A stretch of DNA of 64,000 nucleotides from the NCBI RefSeq assembly GCF_009363095.1, contig NZ_CP045296.1, positions 124,001-188,000 on the forward strand, written 5' to 3'. Shown here in pieces: positions 25,199 to 33,125 of this stretch. Made by a program: the position numbers and the translations under genes. Each line of letters starts with the position of its first letter. The first letter of the stretch is position 1. Origin of the DNA: Paenibacillus cellulositrophicus. Its GTDB lineage: Bacteria > Bacillota > Bacilli > Paenibacillales > Paenibacillaceae. The notes below the pieces were generated by a model. It was not told the DNA's origin. It saw only the letters and a list, made by a program, of their open reading frames with translations, and searched no databases.

Positions 25199-25285
25199 CG
25201 CGGGGTTGTGTCAATTTTTAACCCGAATTTTCGCGGTGTGAAGTGAAACGCTTACAAACGAAATAAAAATGGCCATAAAAGACTG

Positions 25286-25322
25286 CAAACCGCCGCCTCT
25301 CCTGAGCTGGGCGGTTTGTTTT
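25286..25322 (+). terminator. Intrinsic terminator after the AraC-GH39 gene
   Basis: CAAACCGCC (25286-25294) pairs with GGCGGTTTG (25310-25318), followed by TTTT. The T run merges with a TATAAT (25322-25327) that could be the -10 of the next operon. Confidence 0.85.
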
Positions 25323-25332
25323 ATAATTAGTT

Positions 25333-25346
25333 TGTAAACGTTTTCA
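25333..25346. promoter_or_regulatory. CcpA catabolite-responsive element (cre), perfect match
   Basis: TGTAAACGTTTTCA fits the consensus TGWAARCGYTWNCW at all 14 positions. It lies six bases past a TATAAT and just upstream of the AGGAGG of the MFS gene, a position where CcpA would repress the MFS-GH3-GH3 operon when glucose is present. Confidence 0.85.
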
Positions 25347-25368
25347 ACCAATGAGGAGGTCAACCCAT

Positions 25369-26667
25369 ATGGCTAAAGCAAAAATTATCGGTCAAACGAT
25401 CACGCCATTCAAACGGCTCACTTTCGGTATCATGTTCGGTTATGCCTGCATGATGCTGGCTCTCATGACACCTGCAACGCTTCTATTAACTTTTAAAATG
25501 GTCGAAATCGATCCGAACGGCTATACCTCCTCCTACGGCTTGGTATCCGGGATTGGCGCCTTCTTTGCCCTGATCGGCAACCCGCTCGGCGGAGCGATCA
25601 GCGACCGGACCAACATCGCCTTCGGCCGCCGACGCACATGGATTCTGCTCGGCCCCCTGTTTGGCTGTGCCGCACTGCTGTGGGTCGGAATGTCCACGCA
25701 GATCTGGCAGATCATCATCGGCTGGGCGATCGCCCAATTGTTCTTCAACTTCGGCATGGCCGCGTACACAGCGCTGATTCCCGATCAGGTGAAGGAAGAG
25801 AAGCAGGGAACGATCTCCGGGCTGCTGGGTACCGTGTTACCGGTAGCTATGGCGCTGGGCATGGTGCTGATGACGGCCATGACGGACGCCTCCTCGACGA
25901 CGAAATGGAGCCTGCTTGCGGCCATCGGGATCGTGGGGCCTATCATCAGCCTGTTTATTATCCAGGACGGAAAAGTGCAGATCGAACACATGGCACAGGA
26001 AAAGATGACGCTTGGCGAAAAGCTGAGCAGAGTCTATCCAAACCCGCGAAAATTTCCGGCGTTCAGCTGGGCGGTCGTATCCAAGTTTCTGTTAATGATG
26101 GGGTACTGCAGCAGCTTGTACCTGACCGTTATGCTGGTTAACCGCATGGGCTATAGTGAAAGCGCTGCAACCGCAGCCGTGGCTACCATCAACATCGTGT
26201 CCATGGTGGCGATGGCGGTCACGAGTATTTTCGGCGGCGTCTTATCCGATAAGTTCCGCAAGCAAAAGCCGTTCCTGTATATCTCGGCTCTCATTATTAT
26301 CGCAGCCATTCTCATCTATGCCTTTATCGCGCATAACACGGCATTTATCGTAGCATCCGCCGTGATGGGACTCGGGTTCGGCTGTTTCACGGCGGTTGAT
26401 ATGGCACTGGTTTCGCGAATCCTTCCGAACAAGGAAGACGCGGCCAAAGACTTCGGCATTATGAACGTAGCCAACGCGCTGCCGCAGTCGATCGTGCCGG
26501 CCATCGCACCGCTGCTGCTGAACATCGGCGGCTGGTCCTTCTTCTATATCGTGCTTGCGGTCTGCGTCGTGGCTGGGGTGGCCGCGCTCAAGCCGCTGCC
26601 TGAAGTCGGGGAGCACGCTGGTGAAAGTAATCCAACGAATCTGGAAATGGGGAGAAGCGTATCATGA
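25369..26667 (+). CDS. MFS sugar transporter (glycoside/oligosaccharide type)
   Basis: 432 residues with about twelve membrane segments. The loop GAISDRTNIAFGRRRTW between segments 2 and 3 is characteristic of MFS sugar carriers close to the GPH/SLC45 type. ATG at 25369 follows AGGAGG with correct spacing; an ATG at 25351 contains that ribosome site and is rejected. Its stop overlaps the next GH3 start (ATGA). Likely imports short beta-glycosides or xylo-oligosaccharides for the cytoplasmic GH3 enzymes. Confidence 0.9.
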   Translation: MAKAKIIGQTITPFKRLTFGIMFGYACMMLALMTPATLLLTFKMVEIDPNGYTSSYGLVSGIGAFFALIGNPLGGAISDRTNIAFGRRRTWILLGPLFGCAALLWVGMSTQIWQIIIGWAIAQLFFNFGMAAYTALIPDQVKEEKQGTISGLLGTVLPVAMALGMVLMTAMTDASSTTKWSLLAAIGIVGPIISLFIIQDGKVQIEHMAQEKMTLGEKLSRVYPNPRKFPAFSWAVVSKFLLMMGYCSSLYLTVMLVNRMGYSESAATAAVATINIVSMVAMAVTSIFGGVLSDKFRKQKPFLYISALIIIAAILIYAFIAHNTAFIVASAVMGLGFGCFTAVDMALVSRILPNKEDAAKDFGIMNVANALPQSIVPAIAPLLLNIGGWSFFYIVLAVCVVAGVAALKPLPEVGEHAGESNPTNLEMGRSVS

Positions 26668-28964
26668 AACGAAATCTGACCGACATCATCTCTCAAATGA
26701 CCTTAGAAGAAAAAGCAAGCTTATGCTCGGGGCTGAATATGTGGCAGACCAAACCGGTTGAGCGCCTCGGCATTCCTTCCATTGTGATGACGGACGGTCC
26801 GCACGGCCTGCGAAAGCAGGCCAATCCGGGGGACATGTCGAGCAAGACGGTGCCGGCCACCTGCTTCCCGAGCGGAGCGGGTCTCGCATCTTCCTGGGAC
26901 CGCGAGCTGATCCGGGAGGTCGGCGCCGCGATTGGCGAGGAGTGCCAGCAGGAGGACGTGCAGATTATCCTCGGACCTGCGGTCAATATTAAGCGGTCAC
27001 CGCTGTGCGGCAGAAACTTCGAATATTTCTCGGAGGATCCGTACCTGTCCTCGGAAATGGGCGCGAGCCATGTGAAAGGCGTCCAAAGCCAAGGCGTCGG
27101 AACGTCGGTGAAGCATTTTGCGGCCAACAATCAGGAGACGCTGCGCAATTCGATTAACGCGGTGGTCGACGAGCGGACGCTGAACGAAATTTACCTGCGC
27201 AGCTTTGAGGGTCCGGTCATTGAAGGTGATGCCTGGACCGTGATGTGCGCCTATAACCAGGTGAACGGCGATTACTGTTCGGAGAACGATTACCTTTTGA
27301 ACCAGGTGCTGAAGCAAAGATGGGTCCACGGCGGATTGGTCATGACCGATTGGGGTGCCATCAACGAACGGGTGAAGGGACTAAAGGCTGGACTGGAGCT
27401 GGAAATGCCTTATGTCGGTCCGGAGCATGACATGATGATCGTGGAGGCGGTCCAGTCCGGAGAACTGGACGAGGCGGTGCTGGATGAGGCGGTTCGCCGT
27501 CTGCTCACTGTCATATTTAAAGGATACGACGGTAAACAGGAAGGCTTCACCTACGATGCGGAAGCGCATCACCAACTTGCCCGGCGCGCGGCAGCGGACT
27601 GTATGGTTCTCTTAAAGAATGAAGGAGGCCTGCTCCCGCTGAATTCGGAGCAATCGGTCGCCGTCATCGGCGCATTTGCCAAGCATCCGCGATACCAGGG
27701 CGGCGGCAGCTCGCACATTACACCGACCCGGATGGACGCTCCGTTCGATGCAATTGCGGGAATGTCTGCCGACTGTGCGTTTGCCCCGGGCTATCTGCTC
27801 AAAGGCGGCGAGGCCGACGACAGCTTGATCGAAGAAGCTGTGAAGCTGGCGCAAAGCAAAGACGTGGCCGTCATCTTCGCCGGCCTGCCGGATTCGTTCG
27901 AATCCGAAGGCGTCGACCGCACACGGCTGGATATGCCTTCCCCGCACATCCGCCTGATCGAGGCGGTCGCGGCGGCGCAGCCCAACACGGTTGTCGTATT
28001 GTCCAACGGATCGCCGGTGATGATGCCTTGGCTTCCGCAAGTCCCAGCGGTGCTGGAAGGCTATCTGGGCGGGCAGGCGACGGGAAGCGCAGCGGCCGAC
28101 GTGCTGTACGGGAAGGTGAACCCAAGCGGCAAGCTGGCGGAGACGTTTCCCGTTTGGCTGGAACAGACGCCGGCGTTCCTGAATTTCCCGGGGGGCAAGA
28201 GCGAAGTGACGTACGGGGAAGGCTTGTTCGTAGGCTACCGGTATTATGAAGCGAAAAAAGAGGAGCCGCTTTTTCCGTTCGGTTACGGTCTTAGTTACAC
28301 AACCTTTGCTTATGAAGATATCCGGGCTGACCGAACGTCTATGAAGGATACCGACACCGTCAACGTGTCTGTTACCATTCGCAACACTGGTGCGGTTGCG
28401 GGCAAGGAAATCGTGCAGCTGTACGTCAAGCCGCTGGAGAGCCATGTCGTCAGACCGGTCAAGGAGCTGAAGGGGTTTGCCAAGGTCCATCTGCAGCCGG
28501 GTGAAGCGAAGACGGTCCATTTTGCGCTGGATCAACGGGCTTTTGCCTACTTCAATACCGATATTCATGACTGGTTCGCCGAATCCGGCGCTTACGACAT
28601 CGTTGCAGGTCCATCATCGGCGGATACGCCCCTGTCGGTCACCCTTAGCCTGGAATCGACCGGGTTTCCTTTCCGCAAAGTGGGGCGCAACACCAAGTTC
28701 TACGAGCTGATGGCCATTCCCGAAACGGCTGCGTTTGCCGAGGAAGCGATGGAGGGCAGCCTGGAGCGCCTGAAACAGATGGGAGCTATGTTTGCGGAGA
28801 GCATGGGTGACGACGGAATCGCCGAGCTGTTCGAGGCCGTGGTGAAGTGGCGGAAGTATGACGCCCTGCGCTCGCTGTCCGGCATGATGGGCGGGGGAAC
28901 GTCGGAAGCGGATTTATCGAAAATCATCGACGATCTGAACACCAAGCTGAAACTAAATTCGTAA
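26664..28964 (+). CDS. Glycoside hydrolase family 3 (beta-glucosidase/beta-xylosidase)
   Basis: 766 residues. The GH3 N-terminal barrel has VMTDGPHGLR, KHFAANNQE and the nucleophile Asp229 in LVMTDWGA. The second alpha/beta domain follows, then a fibronectin III-like domain (GAVAGKEIVQLYV, residues about 570-640). The last 100 residues are an extra helical tail. No signal peptide, so it is intracellular. The start overlaps the transporter stop, consistent with hydrolysis of imported oligosaccharides. Confidence 0.95.
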   Translation: MKRNLTDIISQMTLEEKASLCSGLNMWQTKPVERLGIPSIVMTDGPHGLRKQANPGDMSSKTVPATCFPSGAGLASSWDRELIREVGAAIGEECQQEDVQIILGPAVNIKRSPLCGRNFEYFSEDPYLSSEMGASHVKGVQSQGVGTSVKHFAANNQETLRNSINAVVDERTLNEIYLRSFEGPVIEGDAWTVMCAYNQVNGDYCSENDYLLNQVLKQRWVHGGLVMTDWGAINERVKGLKAGLELEMPYVGPEHDMMIVEAVQSGELDEAVLDEAVRRLLTVIFKGYDGKQEGFTYDAEAHHQLARRAAADCMVLLKNEGGLLPLNSEQSVAVIGAFAKHPRYQGGGSSHITPTRMDAPFDAIAGMSADCAFAPGYLLKGGEADDSLIEEAVKLAQSKDVAVIFAGLPDSFESEGVDRTRLDMPSPHIRLIEAVAAAQPNTVVVLSNGSPVMMPWLPQVPAVLEGYLGGQATGSAAADVLYGKVNPSGKLAETFPVWLEQTPAFLNFPGGKSEVTYGEGLFVGYRYYEAKKEEPLFPFGYGLSYTTFAYEDIRADRTSMKDTDTVNVSVTIRNTGAVAGKEIVQLYVKPLESHVVRPVKELKGFAKVHLQPGEAKTVHFALDQRAFAYFNTDIHDWFAESGAYDIVAGPSSADTPLSVTLSLESTGFPFRKVGRNTKFYELMAIPETAAFAEEAMEGSLERLKQMGAMFAESMGDDGIAELFEAVVKWRKYDALRSLSGMMGGGTSEADLSKIIDDLNTKLKLNS

Positions 28965-28993
28965 TCCGGATGATGGAGTGGAGGAAAGAGAAT

Positions 28994-31264
28994 ATGTCGA
29001 ATACAAAAGCTGCGCTAAATATAGAAGAAATTCGTTATGTGAACAATCCCGATGGGCCGACGCTGGGCTATTCGGCTGCCTCGGGCGTAAAGATCCTGGA
29101 ACAGGGCGGCCTTTATTTCAAGGACCTGAGCAGGGACGGTCAACTGGATCCTTATGAGGATTGGCGGCTGACGCCTGAAGAGCGGGCCAAAGATCTGGCG
29201 TCCAAGATGACGACCGAGCAAATTGCCGGCCTGATGCTGTACAGCCGGCATCAGGCGGTGCCTGCGGCGAGCGGAGGCTGGTTCTCCGCAACCTACGGAG
29301 GCAAATCCTTTGAAGAGAGCGGCGTCAAGTCATGGGAGCTGACCGATGAACAGCTCCATTTTCTGGCTCAGGATCACGTGCGGCATATCCTGGTCACCAC
29401 TGTGGAGAGCCCGGAGACCGCTGCCAAGTGGAACAATCGGGTGCAGGCGTTTGCCGAAGGGCACGGCCTCGGCATCCCGGCCAACAACAGCTCCGATCCG
29501 CGGCACGGCTCCGACTCCAGTTCGGAGTTTAACGCAGGCTCCGGCGGTGCCATCTCCATGTGGCCAGAAACTTTGGGCCTGGCGGCGACCTTTGACCCGG
29601 AGGTGACGCGGAAATTCGGGGAGATCGCCTCGAAGGAATACCGCGCATTGGGTTTGTCGACGGCGTTGTCCCCGCAGATCGATATCGCTACCGACCCGCG
29701 CTGGTTCCGCTTCAACGGAACGTTTGGGGAAGATTCGGCGCTGGCGGCCGATATGGCCCGGGCGTACGTCGACGGCTTCCAGACTTCGGAGGGAGAACGC
29801 GAAATTCAGGAAGGCTGGGGCTATGACAGCGTCAACGCCATGGTGAAGCATTGGCCGGGGGGCGGATCCGGTGAAGGCGGCAGAGACGCCCATTTTGGCT
29901 GCGGCAAGTATGCGGTCTATCCCGGGAATAATTTCGGCGAGCATTTGATCCCGTTTACAGAAGGCGCCTTCAAGCTGTCCGGGAAGACGGGCAAAGCCTC
30001 GGCCGTCATGCCGTATTACACCATTTCGGCGAACCAGGATACCGTGAACGGCGAAAATGTAGGCAATTCCTATAACGCCTGGCTGATCGGAGATCTTCTT
30101 CGCAATCAGTACGGATACGATGGCGTTGTGTGCACCGATTGGATGATTACGGCCGACGAGTCCCCTGCCAAGGATTCTTTCCTCAGCGGCAAGCCGTGGG
30201 GTGTGGAGGAACTGACCGTCGGTGAACGGCATTACAAGCTGCTGATGGCCGGGGTGGACCAGTTCGGCGGCAACAACGAAATCGGACCGGTGCTGGAAGC
30301 CTACGAAATCGGGGTGCGCGAGCACGGAGAAGAGTGGATGCGGCAGCGGTTCGAGCAGTCCGCCGTCCGGCTTCTGGTCAATATGTTCCGACTCGGATTG
30401 TTCGAAAATCCGTATCTTGATCCGGATACGAGCGCCCGAGTTGTCGGAAACGCCGAATTTATGCGCGAGGGGTATGAGGCCCAGCTGAAGTCTGTGGTGC
30501 TGCTGAAAAATAATAATGCGGTGCTGCCGCTGAAGGCCGGGAAAAAGGTATATATTCCGAAGCGCTATACGCCGGCAGGAACCGACTGGTTTGGCAACCA
30601 AACCCCGGAGAAGCTGGAGTATCCGGTCAGTCTGGAGCTGGTATCCAAATATTTTACGGTGACGGATCAACCGGATGAGGCGGACTTTGGCCTGGTCTTC
30701 ATTGCCTCACCGAAATCGGGCTTCGGTTACAGCCAGGAGGACGCGGAGCAGGGGGGGAACGGGTATGTACCGATCAGCCTGCAGTACCGGCCTTATACAG
30801 CCGAGCATGCACGGGAAGTGAGTCTTGCTGGCGATCCGCGTCCGGAAGACGTGCTGAACCGTTCTTATAAGGGGAAAAGAGTTACGCCTCAAAATACGAC
30901 AGATCTGGACGCGGTGCTGGACACCCGAAAGGCGATGAAAGGCAAGCCGGTTATCGTGTCGATGCTGCTCTCGAATCCAGCGGTGGTGAACGAATTCGAG
31001 TCCGAAGCGGATGCGATTGTAGCCGATTTTGGCGTTCAGGCGCAGGTGATCATGGAGATCCTGACTGGCAGTGCTGAGCCTTCGGGACTGCTGCCGATGC
31101 AGATGCCGGCCCATATGAAGACGGTTGAGGAGCAGCTTGAGGATGTGGCTCATGATATGGAATGCCATGTGGACTCTGATGGCAACACGTACGATTTTGG
31201 CTTTGGCTTGAATTGGGGCGGCATTATCGAAGACGAGCGCACGCGGAAATACCGGAAGCGTTGA
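28994..31264 (+). CDS. Glycoside hydrolase family 3 enzyme
   Basis: 756 residues from ATG 28994, which follows GGAGGAAAG; an in-frame ATG 24 bases earlier contains that site. GH3 features: NSSDPRHGSDSS, VKHWPGGG and the nucleophile in VVCTDWMIT. It belongs to a different GH3 subgroup from its neighbour, with insertions around the active site and no obvious fibronectin domain. No signal peptide. It is last in the MFS-GH3-GH3 operon. Confidence 0.93.
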   Translation: MSNTKAALNIEEIRYVNNPDGPTLGYSAASGVKILEQGGLYFKDLSRDGQLDPYEDWRLTPEERAKDLASKMTTEQIAGLMLYSRHQAVPAASGGWFSATYGGKSFEESGVKSWELTDEQLHFLAQDHVRHILVTTVESPETAAKWNNRVQAFAEGHGLGIPANNSSDPRHGSDSSSEFNAGSGGAISMWPETLGLAATFDPEVTRKFGEIASKEYRALGLSTALSPQIDIATDPRWFRFNGTFGEDSALAADMARAYVDGFQTSEGEREIQEGWGYDSVNAMVKHWPGGGSGEGGRDAHFGCGKYAVYPGNNFGEHLIPFTEGAFKLSGKTGKASAVMPYYTISANQDTVNGENVGNSYNAWLIGDLLRNQYGYDGVVCTDWMITADESPAKDSFLSGKPWGVEELTVGERHYKLLMAGVDQFGGNNEIGPVLEAYEIGVREHGEEWMRQRFEQSAVRLLVNMFRLGLFENPYLDPDTSARVVGNAEFMREGYEAQLKSVVLLKNNNAVLPLKAGKKVYIPKRYTPAGTDWFGNQTPEKLEYPVSLELVSKYFTVTDQPDEADFGLVFIASPKSGFGYSQEDAEQGGNGYVPISLQYRPYTAEHAREVSLAGDPRPEDVLNRSYKGKRVTPQNTTDLDAVLDTRKAMKGKPVIVSMLLSNPAVVNEFESEADAIVADFGVQAQVIMEILTGSAEPSGLLPMQMPAHMKTVEEQLEDVAHDMECHVDSDGNTYDFGFGLNWGGIIEDERTRKYRKR

Positions 31265-31365
31265 AGCAATGAAGCGTTGAGAGAGGATCCTCGACAAATA
31301 TAAATAGTAGAATCCCTCCAGCGAAAAGAATAGATATCACGAAAAGCACACAATAGCTAAGAATC

Positions 31366-31391
31366 GCCCGCTGATGAAGCGGGCTTTTTTT
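31366..31391 (+). terminator. Intrinsic terminator of the MFS-GH3 operon
   Basis: GCCCGCT (31366-31372) pairs with AGCGGGC (31378-31384), loop GATGA, then a T run. Confidence 0.9.
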
Positions 31392-31508
31392 CGGACCTTC
31401 AACGCCGATCGTCCGTTGGCGCAGAGGCACCCCGCAATAGCTGCTTGATTAGACTCTAGTTTATGCTTTCCGTGTCTTTATAAAGTTTGGCTATATTTAT
31501 TTTTGGCG

Positions 31509-31537
31509 TTGAGGCGACCGAAGTTCTCTGCTACAAT
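31509..31537 (+). promoter_or_regulatory. Sigma-A promoter of the serine hydrolase gene
   Basis: TTGAGG (31509-31514) and TACAAT (31532-31537) with a 17-bp spacer. Transcription from about 31544 would give an untranslated leader of nearly 190 bases. Confidence 0.7.
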
Positions 31538-31565
31538 TCCAAGCAGAAAGGCGGTCGATCTCGAT

Positions 31566-31721
31566 GGCAAATCAATTTGCCAGTATGCCAAGCGGCTCAT
31601 GCAAAGCCTATTCATAGGGCGAACCTTTGCATGGGCGGACGATCAGTTTAACAGTTCGCCCTCAGGACGTTTTATTGGATGGGCTTTGCACCTTATTTTT
31701 TCATTTTAAATAATAAGGGAG
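31566..31721 (+). ncRNA. Structured 5' leader, pseudoknot-capable, with Shine-Dalgarno-sequestering hairpin
   Basis: In order: a small hairpin (31566-31571 with 31576-31581); stem S1, 12 bp (31595-31606 with 31625-31636, one G-U); stem S2, 9 bp perfect (31616-31624 with 31654-31662). The strands interleave as an H-type pseudoknot with a 9-base loop 1 and a 17-base loop 3. The 5' strand of S1 can instead pair over 10 bp with 31681-31690. Immediately after, CCTTATT (31691-31697) pairs with AATAAGG (31712-31718) and hides the AAGGGAG ribosome site. This has the form of a translational riboswitch or autoregulatory leader. I do not recognise it as a known class. Confidence 0.5.
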
Positions 31722-31730
31722 TTGAGTGCA

Positions 31731-32885
31731 TTGACCGATCCATGGATAAACAAACGTCAGCATCTCATCAATCTTCAAACACAGGTCCAGCGGCTGCTGG
31801 ATGAACTTGCGAAAGACGATATCGGTGCAGGATTCCAAGCCGCAGCCTACTGGCATGGTGAACTGGTGGTGAATGCTTTTTCAGGCAGCGCCGATGCCTT
31901 AGGACAAAACCCCGTCCATCCGGATACGCTCTTCGTGATGCAGTCCTGCTCCAAAGGTGTGATTTCCACGGCGATTCATATTCTCGCCGAGCAGGGCAAG
32001 CTGGCGTATGATGAGCGGATTTCTCATTACTGGCCCGAGTTCGGGGCGAATGGGAAGGAACAGATTACGCTCCGCCAGGTTCTGACTCATACGGCAGGAG
32101 TTCCTTTGATGCCTGCGCACGCGGATATGGAGCTGGTTACCAACTGGCAAGCGATGGTGCGCGAGATGGAACAGTTACAACCTATCTGGGAACCTGGCAC
32201 CAAGGCAGGTTATCACGGCATGACCTTTGGGTGGATTCTAGGGGAAACGGCCGCCAGAGCGGATGGCCGGGCGATTGGCCAGATCATTCAGGACGAGATC
32301 TGCAAGCCATTAGGAATGGAGAGGGACCTGTACTTAGGTGCCCCGGCGGAAGCGGAAACCCGGATCGCCGAAATTAGCGGCGAAGCCGTACCTATCGCTT
32401 CCATGCCCGATGACATGCTGTTCAAGCGGGTGCTGCCTCCGGCCCTGGTTCCGGTTGCCAATCCGGAGTGGAACTCGGCTTGCTTCCATTCGGCAGCCGT
32501 ACCAGCCGTCAATGCCGTCGCAAATGCTCAGGCGTTGTCGCTGATGTATGCTTCACTGATTGGCGAGGGCGTGGACGGCAGACGCCTGCTCAAGCCGGCC
32601 ACCATAACCGAGGCAGCACAGCTGCAATTTGAAGGGATCGACGAAGTTGCGCTCGCTCCCGTTCGGTTGGGGCTGGGCTACTCGCTTAGCCAAGACGGCG
32701 ATGCCATGGGCGGCAGCCGGGCGGCTTTCGGTTACGCCGGATTGGGCGGCATGATCGGATACGCCGATCCGTCGAACGGCCTTGCCGTGGCGGTGCTGTG
32801 CAACCGGATGAAGGTTGGGCGGGGAGACCGGTCTCCGGATCGGCTGGTAACAGATCTGATCCGCGAGAAAATTTGTCATACGTAA
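31731..32885 (+). CDS. Serine hydrolase of the class C beta-lactamase fold (family VIII esterase-like)
   Basis: 384 residues. The nucleophile motif SxxK is S72-C-S-K75 (MQSCSKGV) and the catalytic Tyr161 is in AGYHG, where true class C enzymes have YxN. The third motif is FGYAGLGG instead of KTG. This pattern fits EstB-like esterases or D-amino peptidases more than penicillin hydrolysis. No signal peptide, so it is probably cytoplasmic. I prefer TTG at 31731, nine bases after AAGGGAG; a TTG at 31722 is too close. It has its own promoter and structured leader. Confidence 0.88.
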   Translation: MTDPWINKRQHLINLQTQVQRLLDELAKDDIGAGFQAAAYWHGELVVNAFSGSADALGQNPVHPDTLFVMQSCSKGVISTAIHILAEQGKLAYDERISHYWPEFGANGKEQITLRQVLTHTAGVPLMPAHADMELVTNWQAMVREMEQLQPIWEPGTKAGYHGMTFGWILGETAARADGRAIGQIIQDEICKPLGMERDLYLGAPAEAETRIAEISGEAVPIASMPDDMLFKRVLPPALVPVANPEWNSACFHSAAVPAVNAVANAQALSLMYASLIGEGVDGRRLLKPATITEAAQLQFEGIDEVALAPVRLGLGYSLSQDGDAMGGSRAAFGYAGLGGMIGYADPSNGLAVAVLCNRMKVGRGDRSPDRLVTDLIREKICHT

Positions 32886-32909
32886 ATTGAATTTTATTCC
32901 TTCGTTTGG

Positions 32910-32941
32910 AGGGCCCGGCTTGTTTTACGGTCGGGCCTTTA
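32910..32941 (+). terminator. Intrinsic terminator after the serine hydrolase
   Basis: GGCCCG (32912-32917) pairs with CGGGCC (32932-32937) within a slightly longer imperfect stem, followed by TTTATT. Confidence 0.75.
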
Positions 32942-32988
32942 TTATCATCTAACAGCGTTTTCAAGAGGAATAATCGGCACGAAGCCAC

Positions 32989-33009
32989 TTTATCAGCAAA
33001 GCTGATAAA
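32989..33009. promoter_or_regulatory. Perfect 21-bp palindrome upstream of cysJI
   Basis: TTTATCAGC-AAA-GCTGATAAA has two perfect 9-bp arms. It ends 19 bp before a weak promoter (TTGACC 33029-33034, TAGGTT 33052-33057, spacer 17), an activator-like position. In Bacillus subtilis cysJI is activated by a LysR protein, CysL; I infer a comparable operator here but cannot name the protein. Confidence 0.6.
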
Positions 33010-33125
33010 ACCTATAAGATCATTCTAATTGACCGTTCCCCCTTGCTGTGATAGGTTCAAGAGAGAAAATATGAGTAATCTACTAGGAATTATCACTAAT
33101 GCATGCTACGCGAGGTGGATATTTG

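Noticed and set aside
25243..25256. Second cre site after the AraC-GH39 gene
   Set aside because: Only the right half fits the consensus; reported only in passing.
29330..30670. 446-codon open frame antisense to the second GH3 gene
   Set aside because: The sense strand shows GH3 catalytic motifs; the antisense protein has none and no ribosome site.
31503..31709. 68-codon frame within the hydrolase leader
   Set aside because: It starts in the promoter and runs through the pseudoknot stems; no ribosome site.
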